From JBBQSF01 sp038214085 (GTDB lineage: Bacteria; Bacteroidota; Bacteroidia; Bacteroidales; CG2-30-32-10): a stretch of 24,656 nt of DNA. Below the pieces are notes generated by a model. It was not told the origin of the DNA, ran no database searches, and saw nothing but the letters and a program-made list of their open reading frames with translations. Both the position numbers and the translations under genes were made by a program. Shown piece after piece: positions 1 through 7,956 of this stretch. Each line of letters begins with the position of its first letter. Within the stretch, counting starts at the first letter, position 1. The stretch is taken from contig JBBQSF010000031.1 of NCBI GenBank assembly GCA_038214085.1, positions 1-24,656 on the forward strand, in the 5' to 3' direction.

Positions 1-240
1 AAAATTGAAGCGGCTATTTTAAATGCCCTCGAAATGACACCTCCAGAATTATCGGCAGATATTTACCGTACCGGAATTTATCTTGCTGGTGGTGGTTCTA
101 TGCTTCGCGGACTGGATAAACGTATTTCAACAAAAACAAAACTCCCAGTTCATATTGCCGACGATCCTTTACGTGCAGTGGCCCGTGGAACTGGTATCGC
201 ATTGAAAAACTTTGATAAATTCACATTCCTTATCAAGTAA
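1..240 (+). CDS. mreB: Rod shape-determining protein MreB, C-terminal fragment
   Basis: The reading frame is open from the first base and ends at TAA 238-240, giving 79 residues of the C-terminus; the rest lies left of the window. The visible part has the actin-fold phosphate-2 segment GIYLAGGGSMLRGLD followed by a DDPLRAVARGTG stretch, both typical of the MreB C-terminus. MreB is the cytoplasmic actin-like filament that positions the cell-wall elongation machinery. It is followed after 49 bases by mreC and mreD, the usual mreBCD order, which supports the call strongly. It is cut by the window edge, not by mutation. Confidence 0.95.
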   Translation, partial: KIEAAILNALEMTPPELSADIYRTGIYLAGGGSMLRGLDKRISTKTKLPVHIADDPLRAVARGTGIALKNFDKFTFLIK

Positions 241-289
241 TTTTCAGGTTATAGAATGAATAAAGAAAAGAAGTAAGAACCGATAGGAT

Positions 290-1120
290 ATGCGAAATAT
301 TTTTGTTTTTCTTAGGAAACAATACTTCTTCTTCCTATTTATAATTTTCGAAATATTTTCGATCGTGCTGGTGGTTCAGAACAATTATTACCATCGTACC
401 ATTTTTATTAATTCATCAAACGATTTTAGTGCATCAATTCTGGAAACATTTAACAATATTTCGGAATATTTTTCACTTCGCGAAGAAAATAAAAAACTAG
501 CCGAGGAAAATGCCCGATTGCTAAGCGAAGCAAAAAAATGGTATTTTGCCAACGATTCCAAGGAATTTTTTTTTAACGATATCCATTACAAACAGCAGTA
601 TGAATTCGTAAGTGCTAAAGTTGTTAAAAATTCCACATCCAAACGAAATAATTTTTTGATATTAAATAAAGGTTATAAAAACGGAATTGAAAAGGATATG
701 GGAGTGGCCACAGCTACAGGAGTTGTAGGAATTGTGAGTGATGTTTCGGCAAATTTCTGCTCAGTAATTTCTGTGCTAAACAAAGAATCAAAAATCAGTG
801 CAAAGATCAAAAAATACGGACAAATTGGAACAGTGGTCTGGAGTGGTGGAAATTATCGTTTCGGAAGCCTTATCGACATTCCTACGCATATCAAACCCAC
901 GCTTGGTGACACAATTATTACAAGTGGATATTCAACAAGTTTTCCCGAAGGTATTCTTATAGGCACTATAGCTGATTACAAAATTGAAAAAGGCGATAAT
1001 TTTTATACCATCACCATTCGGTTCAGTGCTGATTATAACAGTTTAACATATACAAATGTTATTAAAAATATAATGAAGGACGAGATTAAGAAAATGGATA
1101 AAAGCGAAACCGGTGATTAA
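290..1120 (+). CDS. mreC: Rod shape-determining protein MreC
   Basis: This 276-residue protein has one N-terminal membrane helix (about residues 9-30, rich in F, L and I). A coiled-coil follows at about 60-90 (SLREENKKLAEENARLLSEA), and then a periplasmic beta-rich domain with the characteristic MGVATATGVVGIVSDVS and DTIITSGYSTSFPEGILIGTI segments. This is the standard MreC layout. MreC links MreB filaments and MreD to the penicillin-binding proteins of the elongasome. It lies 49 bases after mreB, and its stop overlaps the mreD start by 8 bases, so the genes are probably co-transcribed and translationally coupled. Length is normal for Bacteroidota MreC. Confidence 0.95.
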   Translation: MRNIFVFLRKQYFFFLFIIFEIFSIVLVVQNNYYHRTIFINSSNDFSASILETFNNISEYFSLREENKKLAEENARLLSEAKKWYFANDSKEFFFNDIHYKQQYEFVSAKVVKNSTSKRNNFLILNKGYKNGIEKDMGVATATGVVGIVSDVSANFCSVISVLNKESKISAKIKKYGQIGTVVWSGGNYRFGSLIDIPTHIKPTLGDTIITSGYSTSFPEGILIGTIADYKIEKGDNFYTITIRFSADYNSLTYTNVIKNIMKDEIKKMDKSETGD

Positions 1121-1625
1121 CATTATTTTAAAAAATACTGCCCGCTTTGTCTTCCTGATATTCCTTCAGGTAATTATCCTTGATAATGTAAGGATAGGTG
1201 GTTATATTAACCCTTACCTTTACGTTCTGTTTATCCTTATGCTTCCTTTTGAAACACCAAAATGGTTGTTATTGTTTTCTGCATTTTTTCTGGGATTTTT
1301 TGTGGATATATTCAGCAGCACAGGAGGGATACATGCAGCAGCATCTGTATTTATGGCCTTTTTACGCCCCAATATAATTAAAATGGTTTCACAACGCCAG
1401 GATTACGAACCCGGAACTCGCCCTATAATGCGCGACCTGGGATTTAAATGGTTTTTTTCCTATGCTCTTGTATTGGTTTCTGCGCACCATTTGGTACTGT
1501 TCTTTTTGGAAGTATTCACTTTTTCAGAGTTTTTCCAAACCTTTTTCCGTACATTGTTAAGTGTGGTTTTTACCCTGTTTTTATTAATTACCAGTCAATA
1601 CCTGATTTCACGGAAAACAAAATAA
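1113..1625 (+). CDS. mreD: Rod shape-determining protein MreD
   Basis: This 170-residue integral membrane protein has about five hydrophobic helices and little soluble sequence. The start is GTG 1113, inside the last codons of mreC (mreC stop 1118-1120), giving an 8-base overlap. Sequence identity alone is weak, as is usual for MreD, but size, topology and position directly after mreC make the call secure. It has the Bacteroidota-type hydrophobic N-terminus with an NPYLYVLFILMLPF segment. It acts in the inner membrane with MreC in side-wall synthesis. No pbp2 or rodA follows: the next gene is convergent, so the operon ends here. Confidence 0.9.
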   Translation: MINIILKNTARFVFLIFLQVIILDNVRIGGYINPYLYVLFILMLPFETPKWLLLFSAFFLGFFVDIFSSTGGIHAAASVFMAFLRPNIIKMVSQRQDYEPGTRPIMRDLGFKWFFSYALVLVSAHHLVLFFLEVFTFSEFFQTFFRTLLSVVFTLFLLITSQYLISRKTK

Positions 1626-1637
1626 ATTTGTAAAAAA

Positions 1638-1675
1638 AAAACGGCCAACCATAAAAATTTATGATCGACCGTTTT
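1638..1675 (-). terminator. Hairpin terminator for the minus-strand lipoprotein gene
   Basis: Bases 1642-1655 and 1658-1671 form a stem. Read as minus-strand RNA it is a continuous 14-bp helix with three G-U wobbles, extended by A/T pairs and followed by a run of T (plus-strand A run at 1632-1640). Read as plus-strand RNA the same three positions become mismatches. The sequence is therefore built mainly to stop transcription from the 1694-2326 gene, though it may also stop the mre operon weakly. Confidence 0.7.
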
Positions 1676-1693
1676 AAAATCTATTTTAAAAAT

Positions 1694-2326
1694 TTACTTA
1701 ACAATATATTCCATTGCTTTAGTAAGTATTTGTTCTGCTTTTGTTAATTCAGCCTTGTTGTCGTATACATTTACGATTATATCAAGGTAAACGTCACCAA
1801 AAATATAGCGTGCAAACAATTGATTGTAATTTTTCTGCCCACCCATTTGGTCTGATATTCCTTTAATGGTAAAATAATAGAAAACGTTTTCGTCTTTTTT
1901 CCATTCTTTAAAATCAGAAACAGTAACACCTTTATTGTCTTTATAAGCCGAAGTCTGAACTTTTTTGAAATCGTCAAGCGAGGCTGTCACAACATCCGAT
2001 TTGTTTCCAAGTCGTGCAACACTACCGGCTTTGATGATGATCTTGTCTGCGCCTTTTTCCTTTGTATCTTTTATGTAAAAGCCATAGGAAAAGGATTTTG
2101 AAGAAGAATCAGAATACTTGTTGGCTGAACTTAACTCAAGACCTTCTAATTTAAGTTCTTTTGAAATAGCTTCAAAATATTTATAATCCTTTACGATTTC
2201 TTTTTTTTCAGCTACTACTGAATCCTTTTTTTCTTCATCGTTCTTTTTGTCCTTAGTACTTCCACCACAAGAAGTAAGAATAGAAAATGAAGCGAGCATA
2301 AAAATGGCAAAGATTGTTTTTTTCAT
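1694..2326 (-). CDS. Putative lipoprotein of unknown function
   Basis: This 210-residue protein starts MKKTIFAIFMLASFSILTSC. That is a textbook lipoprotein signal with lipobox LTSC and lipidated Cys20, followed by GGSTKDK and a charged Lys/Asp/Glu linker. The remaining roughly 160 residues look like a single globular domain with mixed alpha/beta character; I recognise no catalytic motif or named family. It is probably anchored in the periplasm or on the outer membrane. The gene stands alone between mreD (convergent) and tRNA-Cys. It has its own TATTTTTG -7 element about 45 bases upstream and its own terminator, so it is an independent transcription unit. Function unknown. Confidence 0.75.
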   Translation of the reverse strand: MKKTIFAIFMLASFSILTSCGGSTKDKKNDEEKKDSVVAEKKEIVKDYKYFEAISKELKLEGLELSSANKYSDSSSKSFSYGFYIKDTKEKGADKIIIKAGSVARLGNKSDVVTASLDDFKKVQTSAYKDNKGVTVSDFKEWKKDENVFYYFTIKGISDQMGGQKNYNQLFARYIFGDVYLDIIVNVYDNKAELTKAEQILTKAMEYIVK

Positions 2327-2369
2327 AATATTAAATTTTTATTTGTGTTAATGAAATGATTTAGATAAA

Positions 2370-2377
2370 CAAAAATA
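2370..2377 (-). promoter_or_regulatory. -7 promoter element for the lipoprotein gene
   Basis: The minus strand reads TATTTTTG, an exact TAnnTTTG match to the Bacteroidota -7 consensus. It is followed by about 43 bases of A/T-rich leader before the ATG at 2326. A clear TTTG -33 element is not obvious about 20 bases further up, where the sequence is a T-rich tract. Confidence 0.5.
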
Positions 2378-2393
2378 AAAAACATTTATAAAA

Positions 2394-2430
2394 AAGCCAT
2401 AAAAAACAATCAAAATGTTTTTTATGGCTT
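2394..2430 (-). terminator. Intrinsic terminator after tRNA-Cys
   Basis: Perfect 15-bp inverted repeat, arms 2394-2408 and 2416-2430, with a 7-base loop. On the minus strand it is followed by a further T tract. It lies 11 bases downstream of the 3' end of tRNA-Cys, so it most likely ends that transcript. Confidence 0.75.
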
Positions 2431-2441
2431 ATGTGTTTCGA

Positions 2442-2511
2442 GGTCTCTTCCGGATTCGAACCGGAGTGGTCGGTTTTGCAGACCGGTGCCTAGCCACTCG
2501 GCCAAGAGACC
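2442..2511 (-). tRNA. tRNA-Cys (anticodon GCA)
   Basis: On the minus strand these 70 bases fold as a cloverleaf. The acceptor stem GGTCTCT pairs with AGAGACC, there is a 3-bp D stem (GCC/GGC), and the anticodon loop CTGCAAA presents GCA. The T arm is TCCGG-TTCGAAT-CCGGA. The GCA anticodon reads cysteine codons UGC and UGU. The 3' CCA is not encoded, which is common in this phylum. A hairpin terminator follows closely. Confidence 0.95.
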
Positions 2512-2569
2512 TTTGAAGGCTGGCAAAGTTACCAAAAATATTTAAATAGCAAAGTGCATTTAAAATAAA

Positions 2570-2600
2570 TTTGAAATTTGGGCTTTTACTTTTACTTTTG
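2570..2600 (+). promoter_or_regulatory. glnS promoter (TTTG-19-TAnnTTTG)
   Basis: TTTG at 2570-2573 and TACTTTTG at 2593-2600 are separated by 19 bases. This matches the Bacteroidota -33/-7 arrangement exactly. Transcription should begin around 2604-2607, leaving a leader of about 20 bases before the ATG at 2627. Confidence 0.7.
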
Positions 2601-2626
2601 CATTTCTCATCTTATTCTTGATAATT

Positions 2627-4321
2627 ATGGAAACCAACAATCAAAAAGAACCCTCTGCTGCCAAATCACTCAACTTTATTCATGAAATTATTGAAGACGA
2701 TATTCGCAATGGAAAGAACGAAAGTCGTGTACACACACGTTTTCCGCCCGAGCCCAATGGATACCTTCATATCGGCCATGCCAAATCAATTTGCCTGAAT
2801 TTTGGAACAGCGCTAAAGTATGGCGGAAAGTGCAACCTCCGTTTTGATGACACCAATCCGGTTAAAGAAGACGTTGAGTATGTCGATTCTATTAAAGAAG
2901 ATGTTAAATGGCTTGGTTTTGAATGGAGCGGAAAGGAACTTTATGCGTCCGATTATTTCGAAACGATATATGAGTATGCTGTTATTCTAATAAAAAAAGG
3001 GAAAGCTTTTGTATGCGATCTTCCTGCCGAAGAGATGGGAAAATACAGGGGAACGGTTAATCAGGGTGGCATTGAAAGTCCATACAGAAACAGATCAGTT
3101 GATGAAAATCTAGATCTTTTCAGTCGTATGCGTGCAGGAGAATTCGCCGATGGCGAAAAAGTTCTGCGTGCAAAAATTGATATGGCCTCACCAAACATGC
3201 TTATGCGCGATCCTATTTTATATCGCATTTTACATACCGATCATCACCGTACAGGAAACAAATGGTGTATTTATCCCATGTATGATTTTGCCCACGGACA
3301 GTGCGATTCTATTGAAAGAATTACTCATTCTATTTGCACACTCGAATTTGAAGTTCACCGCCCATTGTATGATTGGTTTATCAAAGAAATTGGAATTTAT
3401 GCCCCACAACAAATTGAATTTGCGAGGCTGAACCTCACCTATACAGTTATGAGTAAAAGAAAATTGCTCGAACTGGTTAAAGGCAATTATGTAAACGGCT
3501 GGGACGATCCCCGTATGCCTACAATTTGCGGTTTACGACGCAGAGGTTATACTCCTGAATCCATTCGCAACTTTGCCGATACCATAGGCGTTGCCCGCCG
3601 CGACAATATTATTGATGTTTCCTTACTTGAATTTTGTCTTCGCGATGACCTTAACAAACATGCCTCACGGGTAATGGGAGTGCTGAATCCACTTAAGGTG
3701 GTAATTACCAATTACCCTGATGGTCAAACAGAAGAAATAGATGCTGTTAACAATCCTGAAGATGAAACTGCAGGAACGCGTAAAGTTCCTTTTTCAAAAG
3801 TATTGTACATAGAACAGGAAGATTTTAATGAAAATCCTCCGCCAAAGTATTTTAGGCTTTCCCCAGGAACTGAGGTTAGGCTTAGGTATGCATATTTTAT
3901 TACCTGTACAGGCGTATTGCGCGATGCGGTTACAGGTGAAATCACTGAAGTTTATTGCACTTATGATCCTGCATCAAAAGGAGGAAATTCACCCGATGGA
4001 CGAAAAGTTAAAAGTACCATTCACTGGGTTTCTGCACAGCATGCTATTAAAGCGGAAATAAGGCTTTACGATAGATTGTTTCTTTCAGAAAATCCTGAAA
4101 ATGCCACAGAAGTTGAAGATTTTAAGCAGAATCTGAACAAAGATTCATTAAAAATTTCAGAGGGATATATTGAGCCTTCGGTAAAAAATGCTGAAGTTCT
4201 TGCAAAATTTCAGTTTGAGCGCTTGGGCTATTTTTGTGTGGATAAAGATTCTTCAGCCGAAAGTCTGGTGTTTAACAGAACAGTTTCATTAAAGGATTCC
4301 TGGACAAAAACCAACAAATAG
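2627..4321 (+). CDS. glnS: Glutaminyl-tRNA synthetase
   Basis: This 564-residue class I aminoacyl-tRNA synthetase charges tRNA-Gln with glutamine in the cytosol. The ATP-binding signature PPEPNGYLHIGHAKS contains the HIGH motif at residues 48-51, and the KMSKS equivalent is VMSKR at 274-278. The FDDTNP and YDFAHGQCDSIE segments separate it from glutamyl-tRNA synthetases, and the C-terminal half is the all-beta anticodon-binding region usual for GlnRS. I chose ATG 2627; a TTG nine bases upstream is in frame but would add only three residues and lies closer to the promoter. Having GlnRS suggests direct Gln-tRNA charging rather than only the transamidation route. It stands alone and ends 8 bases before a convergent kinase gene. 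Confidence 0.96.
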   Translation: METNNQKEPSAAKSLNFIHEIIEDDIRNGKNESRVHTRFPPEPNGYLHIGHAKSICLNFGTALKYGGKCNLRFDDTNPVKEDVEYVDSIKEDVKWLGFEWSGKELYASDYFETIYEYAVILIKKGKAFVCDLPAEEMGKYRGTVNQGGIESPYRNRSVDENLDLFSRMRAGEFADGEKVLRAKIDMASPNMLMRDPILYRILHTDHHRTGNKWCIYPMYDFAHGQCDSIERITHSICTLEFEVHRPLYDWFIKEIGIYAPQQIEFARLNLTYTVMSKRKLLELVKGNYVNGWDDPRMPTICGLRRRGYTPESIRNFADTIGVARRDNIIDVSLLEFCLRDDLNKHASRVMGVLNPLKVVITNYPDGQTEEIDAVNNPEDETAGTRKVPFSKVLYIEQEDFNENPPPKYFRLSPGTEVRLRYAYFITCTGVLRDAVTGEITEVYCTYDPASKGGNSPDGRKVKSTIHWVSAQHAIKAEIRLYDRLFLSENPENATEVEDFKQNLNKDSLKISEGYIEPSVKNAEVLAKFQFERLGYFCVDKDSSAESLVFNRTVSLKDSWTKTNK

Positions 4322-4329
4322 CAAGAAGA

Positions 4330-6612
4330 TTATAATTTTTTCGATTCTTTTAATGGGAAGTTAATTGTAAAACGAGTTCCGTTTTTCGAATTCATACGCA
4401 TTGTACCTTCAATTTGTTCAACCAGAGTACAAACCAACTGCAAACCCAATGATTTTGTTTTTTTGTAATTAACATTCTTTGGCATGCCAGATCCATTATC
4501 AGAAACCACAAGTTGAATGGTCTTGGACGCAGATTTTTTCAGTTCAATCAGAATATTTCCTTTTTTACCTTCGCTAAATGCATACTTCATTGCATTTGAA
4601 ACCAGTTCATTTACAATCAAACCCAATGTAATAGCGGTATCAAATTCAAAGGGTATTTTATACGTTTTTGTAATAACGTCTATTGATGATTTATCAAACT
4701 GGTAAATTTGGGTAAGGTATCCAGCAAGCGAAGAAAGGTAATCAGAAAAATCAATATGAGTAAAATCTTTCGACTGGTAAAGCTTTTCATGAATAAGTGC
4801 CATTGATTTTATACGATTCTGACTTTCTTTATAAAGATCTAAAATGTGTTTATCATCAATAGTGGCGGCATGTAAATTAAGTAGGCTTATAATTACCTGC
4901 ATATTGTTTTTTACACGGTGGTGGATTTCTTTTAATAGTATTTCCTTTTCTCTAAGTTGTAATTTGATCTGCTCTTCAGATTTCAAACGTTCAATAATCT
5001 CGTTATTTAACTGTTTGTTGCTTTTTTCGAAATCTCGGGTACGTTTTTTTACTAATTTTTCCAGTTCTTCCTGGTATTTAAGCATAAATTCTTCTGCTTT
5101 GCGCCGTTCGCTGATGTTACGGATAATTGCTTGGAAGGATCCATTAGGCATTCGTTTGGTATTCATTTCCACAGGAATTGAAGAGCCATTTTTGCGGGTA
5201 AGCATTCTTTCACTTTTCACAGTTTCTCCCTTCAAAAGTAAATCATATCGTAAAGGAGATCTGAGCTGTTCTTCTTCCGAATACAATTTGCTCATATTCA
5301 TTCGAAGAAGCTCATGTCTGGAGTAACCCGAAAGAGTACAAGCTCTTGAATTTACTTCTATAAAATTCCCATTCTGATCACCTATAAAAATGCCATCGGC
5401 TGCCTGTTCAATTAATATACGGTACTTGGCTTCGCTGTCAATCAGAGCTTTTTCTGCATCTTTTCGTTCCTGAACAATTCTGGCAATGCCTAAAGTTCCT
5501 GTAACAATTGTATCCTGAAATAAAGATGCAACGGAAAATTCAACATATTTGAATGAACCATCGCTAAAAAGAAACCTGAGTTCAAATATGGGAGGAGTAA
5601 ATCCTGCCTGAACCATGTAATGAATTTCCATTGCATAATTCAAATCTTCAGGATGAATAAAATTGCCAAAAAATTTACCTAACGACTCAGATACTTTGAA
5701 TCCTGTTAGTATTTCAAATGCGGGGTTTAGTGATGTGATTATGCCAAGTGAATCAACGGTGTAAATTACATCGGAAGCGGTTTCAATAACTACGCGATAT
5801 TTTTCTTCGCTTTCACGAAGTTTTTTTTCTGTTAGTTTACGTTCTGCAATATCTCTGGAAATACTTAATAAATGAGGTATTCCGTTAAGGTTTATTACTT
5901 CGGCTGACATGTCAACGGTTCTTGAAGTTCCGTTTTTATGTTTTACATTAAGCTCCAGATTATGACAAAAACCTTTGGCTTTTATAGCCTCTAGTAATTT
6001 TTCCCTGTCTTTCGTGTTATCCCAAAGATTGATTTCGCGTGTGGTTTTGCCTATTAAATCTTCAGGTGTGTAGCCTGAATATTTAGAAAAAGTATCGTTG
6101 GAATCAATGTATAAGCCATCTTCAATTCGTGTAAGAATTATGGCATCGGGACCACAGTCAAAAATTTTCCGGAATCGTTCTTCGCTTTCCTTTAGTTCTG
6201 TTTCTGCTTTTTGTTGTTCAGTAATATCCTGAACTTTCCCGATTAAACGCTCTACAACACCGTCAATTGTTCTTATGGCGGAAAACGTAATATTTAAATG
6301 GCGGATAATGCCATCAGGACGTAAAAACCCCAGTTGAAATGAATTAATTTGTTTTTTACTTAGGATTGATTCTTTAAAAAAGTTCATAATTTCTTCAACC
6401 TTATCCGGCAGAAGACATGCAATTATTTTATCAAAACTTGGTTCATCTGATTTTGGATCAAAGCCAAGTATGTTAAATGTTTCATTGGTCCATAAAAGTT
6501 TTTTTGTGTTAAGCTCGAATGTCCAGCTCCCAAGGTGAAACAAATGCAGTGTTTCACGAAGAAGCTTTTCTTCCTTACCTGAACGGGTTAATTTGTTATC
6601 TTTTCGAGCCAT
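4330..6612 (-). CDS. Cytosolic PAS-repeat sensor histidine kinase (HisKA_2 / HWE-like type)
   Basis: This 760-residue protein has no signal peptide or membrane helix. Four PAS domains follow one another at about residues 25-135, 146-258, 273-384 and 398-504, most ending in the typical D-I-(T/S)-E-(R/Q) linker and coiled coil. A longer coiled coil (about 505-560) leads to the dimerisation and phospho-acceptor segment EIHHRVKNNMQ; the histidine is 564 or 565. A C-terminal HATPase follows, with an N box (NELVSNAMKYAF) and a G1 box (DNGSGMP). The phospho-acceptor sequence places it with HisKA_2 kinases rather than classical HisKA. No response regulator or receiver domain is adjacent, so it is an orphan that must signal elsewhere. 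Possible PAS ligands (haem, flavin, small molecules) cannot be told from the sequence. Confidence 0.9.
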   Translation of the reverse strand: MARKDNKLTRSGKEEKLLRETLHLFHLGSWTFELNTKKLLWTNETFNILGFDPKSDEPSFDKIIACLLPDKVEEIMNFFKESILSKKQINSFQLGFLRPDGIIRHLNITFSAIRTIDGVVERLIGKVQDITEQQKAETELKESEERFRKIFDCGPDAIILTRIEDGLYIDSNDTFSKYSGYTPEDLIGKTTREINLWDNTKDREKLLEAIKAKGFCHNLELNVKHKNGTSRTVDMSAEVINLNGIPHLLSISRDIAERKLTEKKLRESEEKYRVVIETASDVIYTVDSLGIITSLNPAFEILTGFKVSESLGKFFGNFIHPEDLNYAMEIHYMVQAGFTPPIFELRFLFSDGSFKYVEFSVASLFQDTIVTGTLGIARIVQERKDAEKALIDSEAKYRILIEQAADGIFIGDQNGNFIEVNSRACTLSGYSRHELLRMNMSKLYSEEEQLRSPLRYDLLLKGETVKSERMLTRKNGSSIPVEMNTKRMPNGSFQAIIRNISERRKAEEFMLKYQEELEKLVKKRTRDFEKSNKQLNNEIIERLKSEEQIKLQLREKEILLKEIHHRVKNNMQVIISLLNLHAATIDDKHILDLYKESQNRIKSMALIHEKLYQSKDFTHIDFSDYLSSLAGYLTQIYQFDKSSIDVITKTYKIPFEFDTAITLGLIVNELVSNAMKYAFSEGKKGNILIELKKSASKTIQLVVSDNGSGMPKNVNYKKTKSLGLQLVCTLVEQIEGTMRMNSKNGTRFTINFPLKESKKL

Positions 6613-6645
6613 TGCCTGCCTGAATTTTTTTTAAAAATGGGTTAG

Positions 6646-6674
6646 TACCCTGAGCTTAAAATTACCTTGAGCTT
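6646..6674. repeat. Tandem 12-base direct repeat upstream of the PAS kinase
   Basis: TACCCTGAGCTT at 6646-6657 recurs as TACCTTGAGCTT at 6663-6674, 11 of 12 identical and 17 bases apart. It lies in the 87-base gap between pepT and the kinase gene, which both read leftward. It could be a tandem operator upstream of the kinase, or chance. No consensus is recognised. Confidence 0.35.
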
Positions 6675-6699
6675 TTTTTGTACACAATGAATATGGGTT

Positions 6700-7929
6700 T
6701 TATTTTAAGGTGTAAATCTCAATAATTTTCAGAATAACTTCTGATGCTTTCACCATTGATTCTAAAGGTACATATTCGTATTTTCCATGAAAATTATGCC
6801 CGCCGGCAAAAATATTTGGGCAAGGCAAACCCATGTATGAAAGTCTAGCGCCATCAGTACCTCCACGAATTGGAACCACTTTTGGAATTACACCCACTTC
6901 TTCCATTGCTTTTTTTGCATTCTCCACAACATGGAAAACTGGAAGTATCTGATCACGCATGTTAAGATATTGTTCTTTTAATTCAAGCGTAGCTGTATTT
7001 CCACGGTATTTTTTGTTGATAAAGTCAGTTACATTTTGGATCATTACTTTTTTTGCTTCAAATTTTTCGCTGTCGTGATCGCGGATAATATACTGAATGG
7101 ATGATTGTTCAACACTTCCTTCAATTTTGATAAGATGGAAAAACCCTTCGTAATCAGTTGTAAATTCAGGGCGTTCGTTTACGGGGAGCATTTCGTTAAA
7201 TTCCATAGCAATAATCATGGAATTAATCATTTTATCTTTTGCATAACCCGGGTGAATATTTCTGCCTTTAAAAGTTATTTTTGCATGGGCAGCATTAAAA
7301 TTTTCATATTCAAGTTCCCCAATTCCTCCACCATCAAGCGTATAGCCAAAATCGGCACCAAATTTTGCAACATTGAATTTATCTACGCCACGGCCTATTT
7401 CTTCGTCAGGTGTGAATCCAATTTTAATGGTTCCGTGAATAATTTCCGGATGATTTACTAAGTATTCAACAGACGTCATTATTTCTGCTATTCCGGCTTT
7501 GTCATCAGCTCCTAATAGCGTTGTGCCGTCCGAAGTAATTATTGTTTGACCTTGATATTCCAGTAGCTCCGGAAATTCTTTAACAGAAATCACAACATCA
7601 TTTGCCGCATCAAGAACGAGGTCCTGGCCGTGATAATGCTCAATAATCTGAGGTTTAATATTGGTGCCGCTCATATCGGGGCTGGTATCCATGTGGGAAA
7701 TAAAACCAATTACTGGAATGTCTTTCGTAGTATTGGCCGGAAGAGTAGCCATAACATATCCATGTTCATCAATTTCAGCATCTTTCAGCCCGAGATCTTT
7801 AAGTTCCTGTAAAAGAACTTTTGCCAGATCAAATTGTTTTTGAGTGCTTGGAAATGTTTCTGAATTGTCGTCAGATTGTGTATCTATTTTAACGTATTTT
7901 AAAAAACGTTCTAAAACTTTTTCTTTCAT
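6700..7929 (-). CDS. pepT: Peptidase T (tripeptide aminopeptidase)
   Basis: This 409-residue M20-family zinc metallopeptidase releases the N-terminal residue from tripeptides in the cytosol. Metal-site motifs are in the expected order: FISHMDTSPD (His79), LLGADDKAG (Asp142), PDEEIGRG (Glu176/Glu177), TLDGG, and a C-terminal GGTDGARLSYMGLPCPN...GGHNFHGKYE stretch with the last histidine ligand. Length matches the family (about 408). It starts 27 bases after the OPT transporter stop on the same strand, so the two are probably one operon: the transporter brings in short peptides and PepT breaks them down. Nothing appears truncated. Confidence 0.95.
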   Translation of the reverse strand: MKEKVLERFLKYVKIDTQSDDNSETFPSTQKQFDLAKVLLQELKDLGLKDAEIDEHGYVMATLPANTTKDIPVIGFISHMDTSPDMSGTNIKPQIIEHYHGQDLVLDAANDVVISVKEFPELLEYQGQTIITSDGTTLLGADDKAGIAEIMTSVEYLVNHPEIIHGTIKIGFTPDEEIGRGVDKFNVAKFGADFGYTLDGGGIGELEYENFNAAHAKITFKGRNIHPGYAKDKMINSMIIAMEFNEMLPVNERPEFTTDYEGFFHLIKIEGSVEQSSIQYIIRDHDSEKFEAKKVMIQNVTDFINKKYRGNTATLELKEQYLNMRDQILPVFHVVENAKKAMEEVGVIPKVVPIRGGTDGARLSYMGLPCPNIFAGGHNFHGKYEYVPLESMVKASEVILKIIEIYTLK

Positions 7930-7956
7930 ATTATAAATTCTATTTGAGTGTTTCTA

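Noticed and set aside
4844..5326. A 160-codon open frame opposite the PAS kinase
   Set aside because: The opposite strand encodes clear PAS and kinase motifs here; the shadow frame has low-complexity Ser/Phe composition.
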